A stretch of DNA of 64,000 nt from Pelomonas sp. Root1217 (GCF_001425705.1 NZ_LMDC01000028.1:496946-560945); one strand, 5' to 3'. Positions 26,357-41,047 are shown, counted from the first letter of the stretch. Numbers and translations are program-made. Notes: generated by a model from the sequence alone, not told the origin.

Positions 26357-27706
26357 TCAGTGGGCACGGCTGTGGCGCAGGCGCCGGTGAGCCGCACGGG
26401 CATGGGGCAGCCAGCCGAGTGTCGCCCAACGCCGCCACATCAACAGGCCTCGAATCCACTCGTCTGCTGCATAAGCAATCCACACGCCAACCAAGCCCCA
26501 ACCCAGGTAAACACCGAGGAACCAGCTGCCGCCCGCCAGCACGATGGCCATGGAGGCCGAACCGACCATCACCGGATAGCGCGCATCCCCGGCGGCCCGC
26601 AGCGCGTTGATGACGACGAGATTGAAGGTGCGCCCCGGCTCGACGAGCACCGTCCACCACAGCAGCGTGCAGCCCAGCGCAACGATGCCCGGGTCTGACG
26701 TGAAACGGGTCAGCAGCCAAGGGCCCGCCAGCGCAAAGCCACTGGACACGGCAAGCGCCAGCACCAGGCCCAGGGCCATCGAGCGGCGCACCAGACGGTG
26801 GGCCGCATGCAGCCGGCCCGCGCCGATCATGTGGCCGACCATGATCTCGACCGCGAAGCTGATGGCCAGGCTGAACATCAGGATCACGTGCATGAACTGC
26901 ATCGTGTAGGCCTGCGTCGCCAGCGCGTGGGCGCCGAGCTGCGCGACGGCCGCCAGACTGGTCATGAAAGCCAGGCGCCAGGAGATGTTCTCAGCCGCGC
27001 CGGGGATGCCGATGTGCAGCACGGTCTTCAGCGGCTCGCGCACCAGCCGCCACCAGTCGGCCGCGCGCAGTCGCAGGTCCAGGCGCGTGCGCCACAGCAA
27101 GATATGCAGCAGCAAGCCCATGCCGCGCCCGCAGGTGCAGGCCAGCGCATAGCCCACCAGCCCCAGCCGCGGCATGGCCAGCAGGGCCACCACCAGCGTG
27201 ACGACCTGGATGAGCACGACGACGGCCAGGGCCTCGCGGCTGCGCAGATGCGAGCGCATGACGCTGGACATGTTGGCGTTCCAGGCATCCAGCAGCAGCG
27301 CCGGTGCCAGCGCCTGCAGCAGCACCTTGGCCAGCGGCGCCACCTCGGGCGGCGCATTCACCAGCGTCAGCAGCGGACCTGCCGCGATCAATGCCGCCAC
27401 GGCGCCGCCCAGGCCCAGCCAGCTGCTGGCGCCAACAACCGCTCGGGCCACCGCGTCGGCCTGGTCACGCCGGCCGGCGCCCAGGGCCTGGGTCACGGCC
27501 ACACTGACGCCGGCGCCGATGACCCGGAACAGCACGAAGACGGCTGCAAACACCTGGTTGGCCAGGCCGAAGGCCGCACCGCTGTTGTCGGACAGCCGGG
27601 CGGCCAGCCCCGTGCCGATGATGCCGATGCCGATGCCCAGCAGCAGCTCCAGCAGCATCGGCCAGGTCAGCGCAAACAGACGCGGGCGAGCAGACAAGGC
27701 GGTCAT
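26357..27706 (-). CDS. MATE family efflux transporter
   Basis: A 449-residue inner-membrane multidrug and toxin extrusion protein with 12 hydrophobic spans in two similar halves. The first half begins [20 protein letters not shown] and contains [25 protein letters not shown]; the second has [35 protein letters not shown], the internal counterpart. The family exports cationic or other drugs using Na+ or H+. It is transcribed alone, divergent from acnA with a 77-base gap. The very end ([15 protein letters not shown]) is basic and cytoplasmic. Confidence 0.9.
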   Translation of the reverse strand: MTALSARPRLFALTWPMLLELLLGIGIGIIGTGLAARLSDNSGAAFGLANQVFAAVFVLFRVIGAGVSVAVTQALGAGRRDQADAVARAVVGASSWLGLGGAVAALIAAGPLLTLVNAPPEVAPLAKVLLQALAPALLLDAWNANMSSVMRSHLRSREALAVVVLIQVVTLVVALLAMPRLGLVGYALACTCGRGMGLLLHILLWRTRLDLRLRAADWWRLVREPLKTVLHIGIPGAAENISWRLAFMTSLAAVAQLGAHALATQAYTMQFMHVILMFSLAISFAVEIMVGHMIGAGRLHAAHRLVRRSMALGLVLALAVSSGFALAGPWLLTRFTSDPGIVALGCTLLWWTVLVEPGRTFNLVVINALRAAGDARYPVMVGSASMAIVLAGGSWFLGVYLGWGLVGVWIAYAADEWIRGLLMWRRWATLGWLPHARAAHRRLRHSRAH

Positions 27707-27783
27707 TACCGGGTCTTAACGACGGGATTCACACAAGTCACAGCAAGCTCGCCAGAATGGGCCGGAATCGTAAAGGAGTAACC

Positions 27784-30492
<2,709 letters not shown>

Positions 30493-30510
30493 CGCCCCTC
30501 GTCCAAGGCG

Positions 30511-30545
30511 AGCCCCCCTTTGGGGGCGGCTCGGCGCTCAGCTCG
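30511..30545. repeat. Hairpin after acnA, possible terminator or dispersed repeat
   Basis: GCCCCCCTTTGGGGGC forms a tight stem, followed by GGCTCGGCGCTCAGCTCG. No T-run follows, so termination is only suggested. The string TTGGGGGCGGCTCGGCGCT matches the gap at 3343 closely. The rest of the 180-base gap holds GGGACAGGTTTGTCCC, a second hairpin, and no gene. Confidence 0.4.
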
Positions 30546-30672
30546 CAAATCCACCACCTGCCTAGACGGGTTTATGGGACAGGTTTGTCCCACGGCACGC
30601 ACACCATCCCCTTCACCAGAATCCGCAGCTTCTTCAACCGAGTGCCCCCACCCGGGGCCGACAGGAGCTTGC

Positions 30673-31743
30673 ATGAAGACCTGGTTCAAGTTGACCGCCG
30701 CCGCCTTCGCCGTTGCCGCCACAAGCGCCAGCCACGCCGCCGGCACCGAGTGCCTGGACGTGCGCCTGAGCACCGCCAATCCCGTTGTCAACGGCGATGT
30801 GGACGTCCACGTGGGCGTCGCCGTGACCAACCGCTGCCGCAGCGCGGTCCAGGTCCTGCGCTGGCAGCTGCCGAGCGACACCATGAGCGGCTCGCTGTTC
30901 ACCGTGACGCGCGACGACCGGCCGGTGCGTTACACGGGCGCCGTCATCAAGCGCGCCGCCCCCACGGCCAAGGACTATGTCGAGATCGCTGCCGGCGCCA
31001 CGCTGAACTACGAGGTCGAACTGACCGGCCACTACGACTTCAGCAAGAACGGCCGCTACGCCATCGAGTTCCACAGCGACCGGGGCACCCACGGCTCGGG
31101 CGCGCAGTCCATGCACAGCGCCGCGGCCACCTATCTGTGGACGCAAGGCCGCAATGAGAAGCTGGATGCCGCCAGCGCCGACGACGAAGCGGCCACCACG
31201 ATGCGCGCCAATGCCGCTGCGGCCGCCAGCATCTCCTACACCGGCTCCTGCACCAGCAGCCAGAAGTCGTCCCTCGCCTCGGCCGTCACCGCGGCCACTA
31301 ACTACTCAGTCAGTTCGACCAACTATCTCAACGGCACGCCGTCGGCCACGCCGCGCTACACGACCTGGTTCGGCGCCTACACGTCCTCGCGCTGGAACAC
31401 GGCCAAGGACCACTACACCAAGGCCCGCAACGCCTTCCAGACCGCCGCGCTGACGCTGGACTGCAGCTGCAAGGACAGCGGCACCTATGCCTACGTCTAC
31501 CCGACCCAGCCGTACAAGATCTACGTCTGCGGCGCCTTCTGGAGCGCGCCGATGACCGGCACGGACAGCAAGGGCGGCACGCTGGTGCACGAGATGATGC
31601 ATTTCAACGTCATCGCCGGCACCGACGACTGGGCCTATGGCCAGAGCGCGGCCAAGAGCCTGGCCAGGTCCAATCCCACCAAGGCCCTGGACAATTCGGA
31701 CAACCACGAATACTTTGCCGAGAACAGCCCGTTCCAGAACTGA
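30673..31743 (+). CDS. Secreted M35 (deuterolysin/aspzincin) metallopeptidase with N-terminal domain
   Basis: A 356-residue zinc endopeptidase exported through a signal peptide (about residues 1-22, SHAAG). Residues 30-140 form an N-terminal beta-rich domain. The peptidase domain is about 188-356, with zinc-binding HEMMH (306-310) and the aspzincin motif GTDDWAYG (316-323), the Asp of which is the third ligand. Peptidyl-Lys metalloendopeptidases of fungi and Aeromonas have this arrangement, so cleavage next to lysine is plausible. The start ATG 30673 follows AGGAG. Six cysteines suggest disulfides outside the cell. The following gene encodes a protein like the N-terminal domain alone. Confidence 0.88.
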   Translation: MKTWFKLTAAAFAVAATSASHAAGTECLDVRLSTANPVVNGDVDVHVGVAVTNRCRSAVQVLRWQLPSDTMSGSLFTVTRDDRPVRYTGAVIKRAAPTAKDYVEIAAGATLNYEVELTGHYDFSKNGRYAIEFHSDRGTHGSGAQSMHSAAATYLWTQGRNEKLDAASADDEAATTMRANAAAAASISYTGSCTSSQKSSLASAVTAATNYSVSSTNYLNGTPSATPRYTTWFGAYTSSRWNTAKDHYTKARNAFQTAALTLDCSCKDSGTYAYVYPTQPYKIYVCGAFWSAPMTGTDSKGGTLVHEMMHFNVIAGTDDWAYGQSAAKSLARSNPTKALDNSDNHEYFAENSPFQN

Positions 31744-31760
31744 GTTCCCTCGCGTTCGAT

Positions 31761-31785
31761 GCGCCGCCTTCGGGCGGCGCTTTTT
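31761..31785 (+). terminator. Rho-independent terminator after the M35 protease
   Basis: An eight-base perfect stem GCGCCGCC-TTCG-GGCGGCGC is followed by TTTTT. The TTCG tetraloop is unusually stable. It separates the protease from the small secreted protein gene, which must therefore have its own promoter or be made by read-through. Confidence 0.92.
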
Positions 31786-31829
31786 GTTGGGGGCTGTCGT
31801 TCCTGCGGCCCTGGGCTAGGCTCGCAACC

Positions 31830-32342
31830 ATGCGTCTTCACCGCCTCCATCTCGCAGCCGCAGCCTTGTTCGCCGCCTGCCTTTCGCCCATGGCCCTTGC
31901 CGTAACGCCCCTGCAGCATGCCGAGCTGAGCTGCCAGTTCAAGGCCACACCCAAGCCCGACGGCCAGGTGTTGCTGCAGTTCAAATTGAGCAACAACGGC
32001 AAACGCGATCTGCACCTGCTGCGCTGGGGAAGCCCTTTCGAGGGCGCCTGGTTCGGACCCTTCGTGCAGGCCAGCACGCCGCAGGGGGAGCTGACCTTCC
32101 AGGGCGCGATGCGCAAGCGCGGCGATCCGTCGGCCCAGGACTATCTGCACCTGCCAGCCGGCGAGAGCCTGAGCGCCGAACTGACGCTGAACGACGCCTT
32201 CGCAGTGCCTCCCAACGGCACGCTGCGGTTGAAGGCCCGCTGGCATTGGCACGACATGATGCTCCGGGGCGCACCACCACGGCCGCGCGCTCAACATCGC
32301 GGTCTGGATCAGGACTGCGGCGAGGTCACGCTGGACCGCTGA
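31830..32342 (+). CDS. Secreted protein resembling the N-terminal domain of the M35 protease
   Basis: A 170-residue protein with a signal peptide (residues 1-24, SPMALA) and no protease domain. Its residues 48-138 align with residues 48-135 of the upstream M35 protease: LLRWGSPFEGA matches VLRWQLPSDTM, and KRGDPSAQDYLHLPAGESL matches KRAAPTAKDYVEIAAGATL, with the NG-x-LRL/ANGRYAI ending strand also shared. It therefore looks like a free-standing copy of the protease prodomain or substrate-targeting domain. Possible roles are inhibitor, folding helper or adhesion partner; none is proven. The C-terminal 30 residues are Arg-rich with a cysteine. Confidence 0.75.
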   Translation: MRLHRLHLAAAALFAACLSPMALAVTPLQHAELSCQFKATPKPDGQVLLQFKLSNNGKRDLHLLRWGSPFEGAWFGPFVQASTPQGELTFQGAMRKRGDPSAQDYLHLPAGESLSAELTLNDAFAVPPNGTLRLKARWHWHDMMLRGAPPRPRAQHRGLDQDCGEVTLDR

Positions 32343-32419
32343 GCCCCGACGCGGCCTGAAGAACGACTGCTGCCGACAGCGGCGTTACGCTGCCGCCCTT
32401 TCGCCGCACCACGCTCTCC

Positions 32420-32560
32420 ATGCACCGCCTACCCGGCCTCGACCTCCTGCGCAGCATCGCCATCGTCTGGGTGATGTTCTTCCACACCTTCCTGATCGGC
32501 GGCCTGGGGCCGGACTGGACCTGGCCGCGGGCTATCGAAGCTGGCAGCATGCCGGCATGA
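32420..32560 (+). pseudogene. Truncated acyltransferase-3 family gene (first 40 codons)
   Basis: A 46-codon reading frame starts MHRLPGLDLLRSIAIVWVMF, the typical first membrane span of acyltransferase family 3 (O-antigen/OafA/OpgC-like) with the conserved histidine in MFFH. After GPDWTW the frame departs from the family and stops within 14 codons, in ATGA that gives the next gene its start. The rest of the roughly 350-residue enzyme is gone. A deletion joining the 5' end of an acyltransferase gene to the region before araC explains this best. Confidence 0.7.
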
Positions 32561-33000
32561 CGATCCAACCCGGCTCCGAACTCCACCTGCGCGACCTCGC
32601 CCGGCTGCGCCGGGTGCGCGACCGCATCGACCGCGAGTACGCCCAACCGCTGGACGTCGAGGCCCTGGCCCGAGGCGTGCACATGTCGGGCGGCCACCTG
32701 AGCCGGCAGTTCCGCCTGGCATACGGCGAATCGGTCTACAGCTATCTGATGACGCGCCGCATCGAACGTGCCATGGCCCTGCTGCGCCGTGGTGACCTGA
32801 GCGTCACCGAGGTCTGCTTCACGGTGGGTTGCTCGTCGCTGGGCACCTTCAGCACCCGCTTCAGCGAGCTGGTCGGCCAGTCGCCCAGCGCCTACAAGCG
32901 CGAGCAGGCCCAGGCGACGGCGGGCATGCCGTCCTGCGTCGCGCGCCAGGTGACGAAACCGATCAGGAATCGAGAAGCGCCGGAATCGAGCGAAACCTAG
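32557..33000 (+). CDS. AraC family transcriptional regulator (DNA-binding domain only)
   Basis: A 147-residue protein made almost only of the two helix-turn-helix motifs of AraC/XylS regulators: DVEALARGVHMSGGHLSRQFR (first) and SVTEVCFTVGCSSLGTFSTRF (second), followed by the signature VGQSPSAYKR. There is no ligand-binding domain. Regulators of this short type next to VOC-family genes are common in soil bacteria. It probably controls the VOC and UvrA2-like genes just downstream. The ATG overlaps the end of the acyltransferase stub, so expression signals may be borrowed from that deleted gene. Confidence 0.87.
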   Translation: MTIQPGSELHLRDLARLRRVRDRIDREYAQPLDVEALARGVHMSGGHLSRQFRLAYGESVYSYLMTRRIERAMALLRRGDLSVTEVCFTVGCSSLGTFSTRFSELVGQSPSAYKREQAQATAGMPSCVARQVTKPIRNREAPESSET

Positions 33001-33040
33001 ACTGCCCCCCATGGCTCAACAACTGAACGGAGATCACGCC

Positions 33041-33451
33041 ATGGACATCAGCATTCACTCCAGCTTCCTGCCCCAATCCGACCCCGAGGCATCGATGGCC
33101 TTCTACCGCGACACCCTCGGCTTCGAGGTGCGCAACGACGTCGGCTACAACGGCCTGCGCTGGATCACGGTCGGCCCGGTCGGCCAGCCGGGCACCTCCA
33201 TCGTGCTGCACCCGCCGGCGGTCACGCCGGGCGTCACCGAGGACGAGCGCCGCACCATCACCGAGATGATGGCCAAGGGCACTTTCGGCATGCTGATCCT
33301 GGCGACGCCCGACTTGGACAAGACCTTCGCCAAGCTGCAGGCCCAGGACGCCGAGATCGTCGAGGAACCGACCATGCAGCCCTATGGCGTTCGGGACTGC
33401 GCAGTCCGCGATCCCGCCGGCAATCTGCTCCGTATCCAAGAGAAGCGCTGA
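33041..33451 (+). CDS. VOC (glyoxalase/bleomycin-resistance) family protein
   Basis: A 136-residue metal-dependent vicinal-oxygen-chelate protein with two beta-alpha-beta-beta-beta units. The family features are SFLPQSDPEASMAFYRDTLGFEV at the start and YGVRDCAVRDPAGNLLRI at the end, with Glu in IQEKR as a possible ligand. It may bind or alter a toxic small molecule; the substrate is unknown. The start ATG 33041 has CGGAG upstream and is preferred to the ATG at 33011. The stop TGA abuts the UvrA-like start with no spacer. Confidence 0.85.
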   Translation: MDISIHSSFLPQSDPEASMAFYRDTLGFEVRNDVGYNGLRWITVGPVGQPGTSIVLHPPAVTPGVTEDERRTITEMMAKGTFGMLILATPDLDKTFAKLQAQDAEIVEEPTMQPYGVRDCAVRDPAGNLLRIQEKR

Positions 33452-35820
<2,369 letters not shown>

Positions 35821-35824
<4 letters not shown>

Positions 35825-37488
35825 CCCTGCACGGGCACGCTGATCTCGAACCAGAACCGGCTGCCCTGGGCCAGCCGGCTCTCCAGCTTGATTTCGCCGC
35901 CCATCATGCGCACCAGCTGCCGGCTGATGGCCAGGCCCAGGCCCGTGCCGCCGACACGCTGCTCGGCATTGCCGGCCTGCTCGAAGGGCTCGAACAGGCG
36001 GTAGACCTGGTCGTCGGCGATGCCCACGCCGGTGTCCTGCACTTCGAAGCACAGCCGCACATGGCCCGGCTCCGTGTCGGCCAAGGGTGGCAAGGCGCGC
36101 GCCATCAGCAGCACGCCGCCGACATGGGTGAACTTGACCGCGTTGCCCAGCAGGTTCAGCAGGATCTGGTTGAGCCGCTTTTCGTCGGTCAGCACCACAG
36201 CAGGCAGATTCGGGTCGAGCTGCAGATCGAGCGTGATGTGCTTGCCCTCGGCCATGACGCGCACGATGTCGATGACGGCCTGCAGGCGCGGGACCAGCTC
36301 GATCGGGCCGATGCGCAACTCGGCCTTGCCGGCCTCGATGCGCGACAGATCCAGGATGTCGACGATCAACGTCAACAGGTGCTGGCCGCTGCTGTGAATG
36401 ATGTCCAGGCCGTTGCGTTGCTTCGGCGTCAGGCCGTCGTCCATCTTCAGGATCTGCGCGTAGCCCATGACGGCGTTCAGCGGCGTGCGCAGCTCGTGGC
36501 TCATGCGCGCCAGGAACTGGCTCTTGGCGCGGCTGGCGATCTCGGCACGCTCCTTGGCGTCGCTGAGTTCCAGCGTCCGCTCGGTCACCAGGTCCTCGAG
36601 GTGGTCACGGTGGGCGCCGAGCTCGGTCTCGCGCTCCTGCAGCGCCGTGATCATGCGGTTGAAGGTCTCGGCCATCGCCGCGATGTCGCGCGGGCCGCCG
36701 GCCGGCGCACGGGCATCGTTGTCGCCCAGCTCGACCCTCTCCATGGCCTCGGACAAGGCGCCCAGCGGCCGCGTCAGGCGCAGGATGAGAAAGCGCACCG
36801 CCAGCAGGAAGATGGTTGCAAACAGCACGGCCACGCCGAAGTTGGCGAGGAAGAGCGAGGCCTGGGTGCGGTGCAGCGTCGCCTTGCTCAGCACGATGCG
36901 CACATGGCCGAGCAGTTGCGCGGGGCGCAGCGTCACGTCGAATGGTGAGGCCTCGGGGCGGGTCCAGACCGGTGCAGCGAAGGCCCAGCTGTCTTCCGTC
37001 TCCTGGTCGAGCCAGGGTTCGCTGGCCGCCGGGTCGGGCACGGCCGGTGACGTGGTCGTGGGCAGGCGGTCCCGCTCGGGGCCGAGCGCCAGCAGCAGGC
37101 GGCCCTTGGTGTCGCGGATCTCGATGCCCATCACATCCGGGAAGGCCAGCGAGGCGCGCACCGCCTCCTCGGCGTTGTCGGCGGAGGCGTACAGCAGGGC
37201 CAATGAGCTGTTGGACGCCAGGTTGGCTGCCACACGACCGCCCTGCTCCATCAGCATGGCCCGCACCTGGCGACCACCTTGCCAGGCGTTGACGACCGCC
37301 ATCAGCAAGGCCAGGCAGAGCGTGCCCAGCGCGACGGCGACGCTGAGATGGCGGCGGAACGAGGTCTCGCGCAACCAGCGCGCGTAGACGCGCAGCGGCC
37401 ACGACCGCTGCGGCGGCGCGGCCACAGGCACGCTTTCATCCCGAAGGATGAGGGGCGGCTGGCTGTCCAGTGGAACGGGTGGCGTCAC
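35821..37488 (-). CDS. Membrane sensor histidine kinase
   Basis: A 555-residue kinase with TM1 at about 48-66, a periplasmic CHASE8-like domain (72-205, with ASNSSLALLYASADNAEEAV), TM2 at about 213-235, HAMP to about 290, a short coiled coil, then HisKA with phospho-acceptor His331 in MSHELRTPLNAV and a full HATPase_c (NLLGNAVKFT, DTGVGIADD, GGTGLGLAIS). No receiver domain is attached and no response regulator is adjacent. It lies nine bases after the binding-protein gene upstream, so that protein may be its periplasmic ligand sensor. The stop overlaps the uvrA2 stop in CTAG. Confidence 0.88.
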
Positions 37489-37497
37489 TCTCGAACC

Positions 37498-38472
37498 TCA
37501 GCTGGAGGGGTAGACCAGATCGAATCCCGACTGCACGGAGGCGACGTCAAGCCCCAGGTGCGCGGCGGTGCGGATGTTGATGGCGGCGCGGGCCTGGCGC
37601 AACGGCAGCACACCCGCCGCGCCCGATTTGGGGTTGGACGCGAGGCGTTGGGCAGACACGGCCAGTGAACGCCCGAGCTCATGGTTGTCCGGGTAGAGCG
37701 AAAACAACGCGCCGCGCTTCACATGCGCCAGGTGGCTGGAGAACACCGCGATATTGCGGTTCCAGCCTTCCTTGAGTACCAGCGTGAGCACGACGTTGTC
37801 ATCCACGGTCGTCGGGTCCTGCGGCAGCCAGACGGCATCGCGGGCCGGGTCGGCCGAGGCCAGCAACTGGGTGTAGGCACGCAGAGCCTCGGCCTGGTCG
37901 GCGGCTTCCTGGGCCAGCAGCTCCAGCCCTTCGGTGCGGGCCGCCTCGCGCGCCAGCTTTACCAGCCAAGCGTTCAGCTTGGGGTCGTAGACCAAATGCA
38001 CACGACGCATGGACGGCTTCAGGCGCCGCAGCCGTGCGAGCAGCAGGGCCGGGTCGGGCGCCAGTGTGTGGATGGGAAAGTTGCGAGCCTCGGACTCCTG
38101 AACCGACACGACGCAGCCGACCATCACGGCCAGTTCGTCGGCCAGCGCCGCCGCGACGCGCATGCCGCCGCGCCCGAGGCCGATCAATACCTTGACGTCT
38201 CGCTTGCGCACGTCGTCGGCGACCTGTGCCGGATTGGCGTTGCTGGCCAACGTGAAGGTCGTGACCGCGCCGCCGAGCCTGTCCTCGATGCCTTCGATGA
38301 TGGTGGTGAAGACCTGGCGAAAGGGCTCGCCGAGCTCCGGGTAGACAACCACCAGCGAGCGCCCGAGCTCCGCCGCCGCGGCTGAACCGCCGGTCAACAC
38401 CACGGCACCGCCCAGGGCCTGTTGCAACAAGGCGCGGCGCGTGGCGGGGCGGAGGCAACCGGGCTCAGTCAA
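37498..38472 (-). CDS. Periplasmic ABC-type substrate-binding protein paired with a sensor kinase
   Basis: A 324-residue protein resembling the ABC_sub_bind family (PF04392) of periplasmic binding proteins: VVYPELGEPFRQVFTTIIEGIEDRL at the start, VHLVYDPKLNAWLVKLA in the middle and GVLPLRQARAAINIRTAAHLGLD at the end. The signal sequence carries a double Arg ([16 protein letters not shown]), so Tat export is possible. No permease or ATPase is near; instead a histidine kinase follows, which suggests signalling rather than transport. The start (TTG 38472) is uncertain because no ribosome-binding site is visible. Confidence 0.72.
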   Translation of the reverse strand: MTEPGCLRPATRRALLQQALGGAVVLTGGSAAAAELGRSLVVVYPELGEPFRQVFTTIIEGIEDRLGGAVTTFTLASNANPAQVADDVRKRDVKVLIGLGRGGMRVAAALADELAVMVGCVVSVQESEARNFPIHTLAPDPALLLARLRRLKPSMRRVHLVYDPKLNAWLVKLAREAARTEGLELLAQEAADQAEALRAYTQLLASADPARDAVWLPQDPTTVDDNVVLTLVLKEGWNRNIAVFSSHLAHVKRGALFSLYPDNHELGRSLAVSAQRLASNPKSGAAGVLPLRQARAAINIRTAAHLGLDVASVQSGFDLVYPSS

Positions 38473-38923
38473 AAGAAGAACGCTGTGTGGCAGGGTCGGG
38501 AGGGGTGGGCGGCATTATGCAAAGGCCCGCGCGCCATGGCGGAACAGGGCCGGAACAGCGGCGCGCGACGACGAACAGCGTCGTCCTCGACGAGCCACTG
38601 CGCAGCAGCGGTTCAAGCATGAACAGGTTGCAGATGCCGAGGCAGGTGCACGCCGGCACGGACCGGCCGGGCACCGCCGAAAGCCCGTCGCAATGGCGCA
38701 TGGCAAGGGGCTTTCGATGGGCAACCGGAGGCAATCAATGGGGCTCTAGGCGTTCCGACGCCGGGCGCAGGGTGGGGCATTATGCAGACGGCCACCGGCC
38801 TTATGCGCGCCACTCCGGGAGGAGTTCACGATCACGCCACAGTCCCTGACGCCACTCGCTGGACCACCCCGGGGTGACAGCACAATACGCGCCCATTCAC
38901 CCTCCACCTCGGAGACGCTGGCG
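38473..38923. promoter_or_regulatory. Divergent control region with a repeated GGCATTATGCA element
   Basis: This 451-base gap separates the sensor operon (minus) from the TonB receptor gene (plus). The 11-base string GGCATTATGCA occurs twice in the same orientation, at 38511-38521 and 38776-38786. Its core GCATTATGC is a near-perfect palindrome, and read on the minus strand it contains CATAAT, a fair minus-10 hexamer placed about 45 bases before the binding-protein start. A CGACGAC/GTCGTC-like hairpin lies at about 38567. I see no open frame with protein character. Confidence 0.5.
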
Positions 38924-41047
38924 ATGAGACCTTTCTTTGGCTTGGTGATCCTATGCGGCGTCTGCTGGGCAGCCGGGCTGCCGGCCGCGTTTGCGCAGCC
39001 ACCGAGCGAGGAAGAGGAACTGGCGCAGATCTACGGCGACAAGACGACCATCAGCATCGCCACCGGCGCAGCCCAGGCCTTGCGCCGCGCACCCGCCGTC
39101 GCCACGGTGATCACTGCCCAGGACATTGCCGCGATGGGCGCGACGGGCATCGACGAGGTGCTGGAGAGCGTGCCCGGCATCCATGTCAGCCGCAGCAACA
39201 ACTCCTTTGCGCCGCTGTACCTGATCCGAGGCATCCACAGCGAATTCAATGCCCAAACGCTGATGCTGCTCAACGGCGTGCCACTGACCACCCTGTTCGT
39301 CGGCAACCGCGGCCTGGGCTGGGGCGACATGCCGGTGGAGAACATCGCCCGCATCGAGATCATCCGCGGGCCGGGCTCGGCGCTCTATGGCGCCGACGCG
39401 TTCTCGGGCGTCATCAACGTCATCACCAAGACGGCGGCCGACGTGGCGGGCACGGATATCGGCGCCCGCCTGGGCTCGTTCCGCAGCCGGGACGGCTGGC
39501 TGCAATACGGCGGAAAGGTGGGCAGCTATGACGTGGCCGCTTACCTGCGCGTCGGCAGCACCGATGGCCAGCGCGAGATCGTCGGCGCCGACCAGCAGAG
39601 CTTTCTGGACGGCCTCTTCGGCACCAAGGCCAGCCTGGCGCCCGGGTCCATGAACGTCGGCTTCAAGGCCCTGGATGCCAACGCCGACGTCAGCCGCGAC
39701 AAGCTGCGCCTGCGCGGCAGCTACAAGCTGCGCGACGATCTGCAGACGGGCGCCGGCGTCGCCGGTGCGCTGGACCCGGTCGGGCGCTACAGGATCGAGC
39801 GAGTTACCTCGGACTTCTCCTGGTCGGACATCGAGCTCGGCAGCGACTGGCGAGGCACCGCGACGGCCAGCTACCTGCACTACAAGCAGACCTTCAACGT
39901 GCCGCTGCAACTGTTCCCGCCAGGCGCCTTTGGTGGATCGTTTCCCAAGGGCATGCTGGGCGCGCCCAATACCTGGGAGCGGCAGATCCGGCTTGCGGCC
40001 GTAGCGTCCTACGGCGGCTTCAAGGGCCACAACCTGCGCATCGGCGTCGGGCATGACGACCTCGACATGTACCGCACGCAGGAGTTCAAGAACTTCACCA
40101 TCATCCCCAGCGGCCCCGCTGTCGGCCTGCCCGTGCCGCTGCCCAGCGGCCAGGTCCAGGAATTCCCCCCCGCGGAGTCCTTCGCCGAGCCGCACCGACG
40201 CGCGGTGAGCTACCTGTACGTACAGGACGAATGGAGCGTGGCCAAGGATTGGACGCTGACGGCGGGCCTGCGCCACGACCGCTACTCGGATTTCGGCAGC
40301 ACCACCAACCCGCGCGCGGCGCTGGTGTGGGACGCCAACCTCGACCTTACGGTCAAGTTGCTGTACGGACGCGCCTTCCGCGCGCCGGCTTTCACCGAGC
40401 AGTACAGCATCAACAATCCCGTCATCCGCGGCAACGACGCGTTGAAGCCCGAGACGATCAGCACCTGGGAGGGGGCGTTTTCCTGGCAAGTCCGCTCTGA
40501 CACCCAGCTCAACCTGAGCCTGTTCCGCTACGACATGAAGGACATCATCCGCACGAGCGACACCGGCGGCGGGACGGCCCAGTTCAACAACATCGGCGCC
40601 CAGCACGGGACTGGCCTGGAACTGGACGCGCAATGGGACGTGACGCGCAAGCTGCGCCTGAGTGGCAACCTGGCCCTGCAACGCTCCACCGAGGACATGA
40701 CGGGCACTGACGCGGGCTATGCACCGCGCCAGCACCTGAACGCCCGGGCCGACTGGAGCATCGTGAACGGCTGGCTGCTCAGCGGGCAGGTCAACTACGT
40801 GGCCGAGCGCAAGCGCTCCGCGGGCGACGTGCGAGCACCCATCCCTGACTACACCACCGCGGACATCACCTTGCGCACCGGCAATGGCAAGAGCAGTGGC
40901 AAGGGCGCCTGGGACTTCGCGGTCTCGGTGCGCAACCTGTTCAACGCCGACGCCCGCGAGCCCAGCATGGCGCCCGGGCTGGCCCTGCCGGGCGACATCC
41001 CGCTGGCGCGGCGTTCACTCTACGTTCAGGCCGCCTACCACCTCTGA
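38924..41047 (+). CDS. TonB-dependent outer membrane receptor
   Basis: A 707-residue outer-membrane receptor with signal peptide (1-24, LPAAFA), a plug domain (about 35-155) containing APAVATVITAQDIAAMGATGIDEVLESVPG and IEIIRGPGSALYGADAFSGVINVITK, and a 22-strand barrel that ends in SLYVQAAYHL. The plug looks like that of BtuB/FepA/CirA-type receptors, so the ligand is probably a metal chelate or cobalamin-like compound, but this cannot be told by eye. It faces a sensor kinase and binding protein gene across a shared control region. Its last 33 bases overlap the end of the convergent P450 gene. Confidence 0.88.
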   Translation: MRPFFGLVILCGVCWAAGLPAAFAQPPSEEEELAQIYGDKTTISIATGAAQALRRAPAVATVITAQDIAAMGATGIDEVLESVPGIHVSRSNNSFAPLYLIRGIHSEFNAQTLMLLNGVPLTTLFVGNRGLGWGDMPVENIARIEIIRGPGSALYGADAFSGVINVITKTAADVAGTDIGARLGSFRSRDGWLQYGGKVGSYDVAAYLRVGSTDGQREIVGADQQSFLDGLFGTKASLAPGSMNVGFKALDANADVSRDKLRLRGSYKLRDDLQTGAGVAGALDPVGRYRIERVTSDFSWSDIELGSDWRGTATASYLHYKQTFNVPLQLFPPGAFGGSFPKGMLGAPNTWERQIRLAAVASYGGFKGHNLRIGVGHDDLDMYRTQEFKNFTIIPSGPAVGLPVPLPSGQVQEFPPAESFAEPHRRAVSYLYVQDEWSVAKDWTLTAGLRHDRYSDFGSTTNPRAALVWDANLDLTVKLLYGRAFRAPAFTEQYSINNPVIRGNDALKPETISTWEGAFSWQVRSDTQLNLSLFRYDMKDIIRTSDTGGGTAQFNNIGAQHGTGLELDAQWDVTRKLRLSGNLALQRSTEDMTGTDAGYAPRQHLNARADWSIVNGWLLSGQVNYVAERKRSAGDVRAPIPDYTTADITLRTGNGKSSGKGAWDFAVSVRNLFNADAREPSMAPGLALPGDIPLARRSLYVQAAYHL

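Noticed and set aside
38473-38923. Cobalamin riboswitch before the TonB receptor
   Set aside because: A GCCACTG string occurs, but no B12 box (AGYCAGGAGACCTGCC-like) lies downstream in the right order, so the call is not supported.
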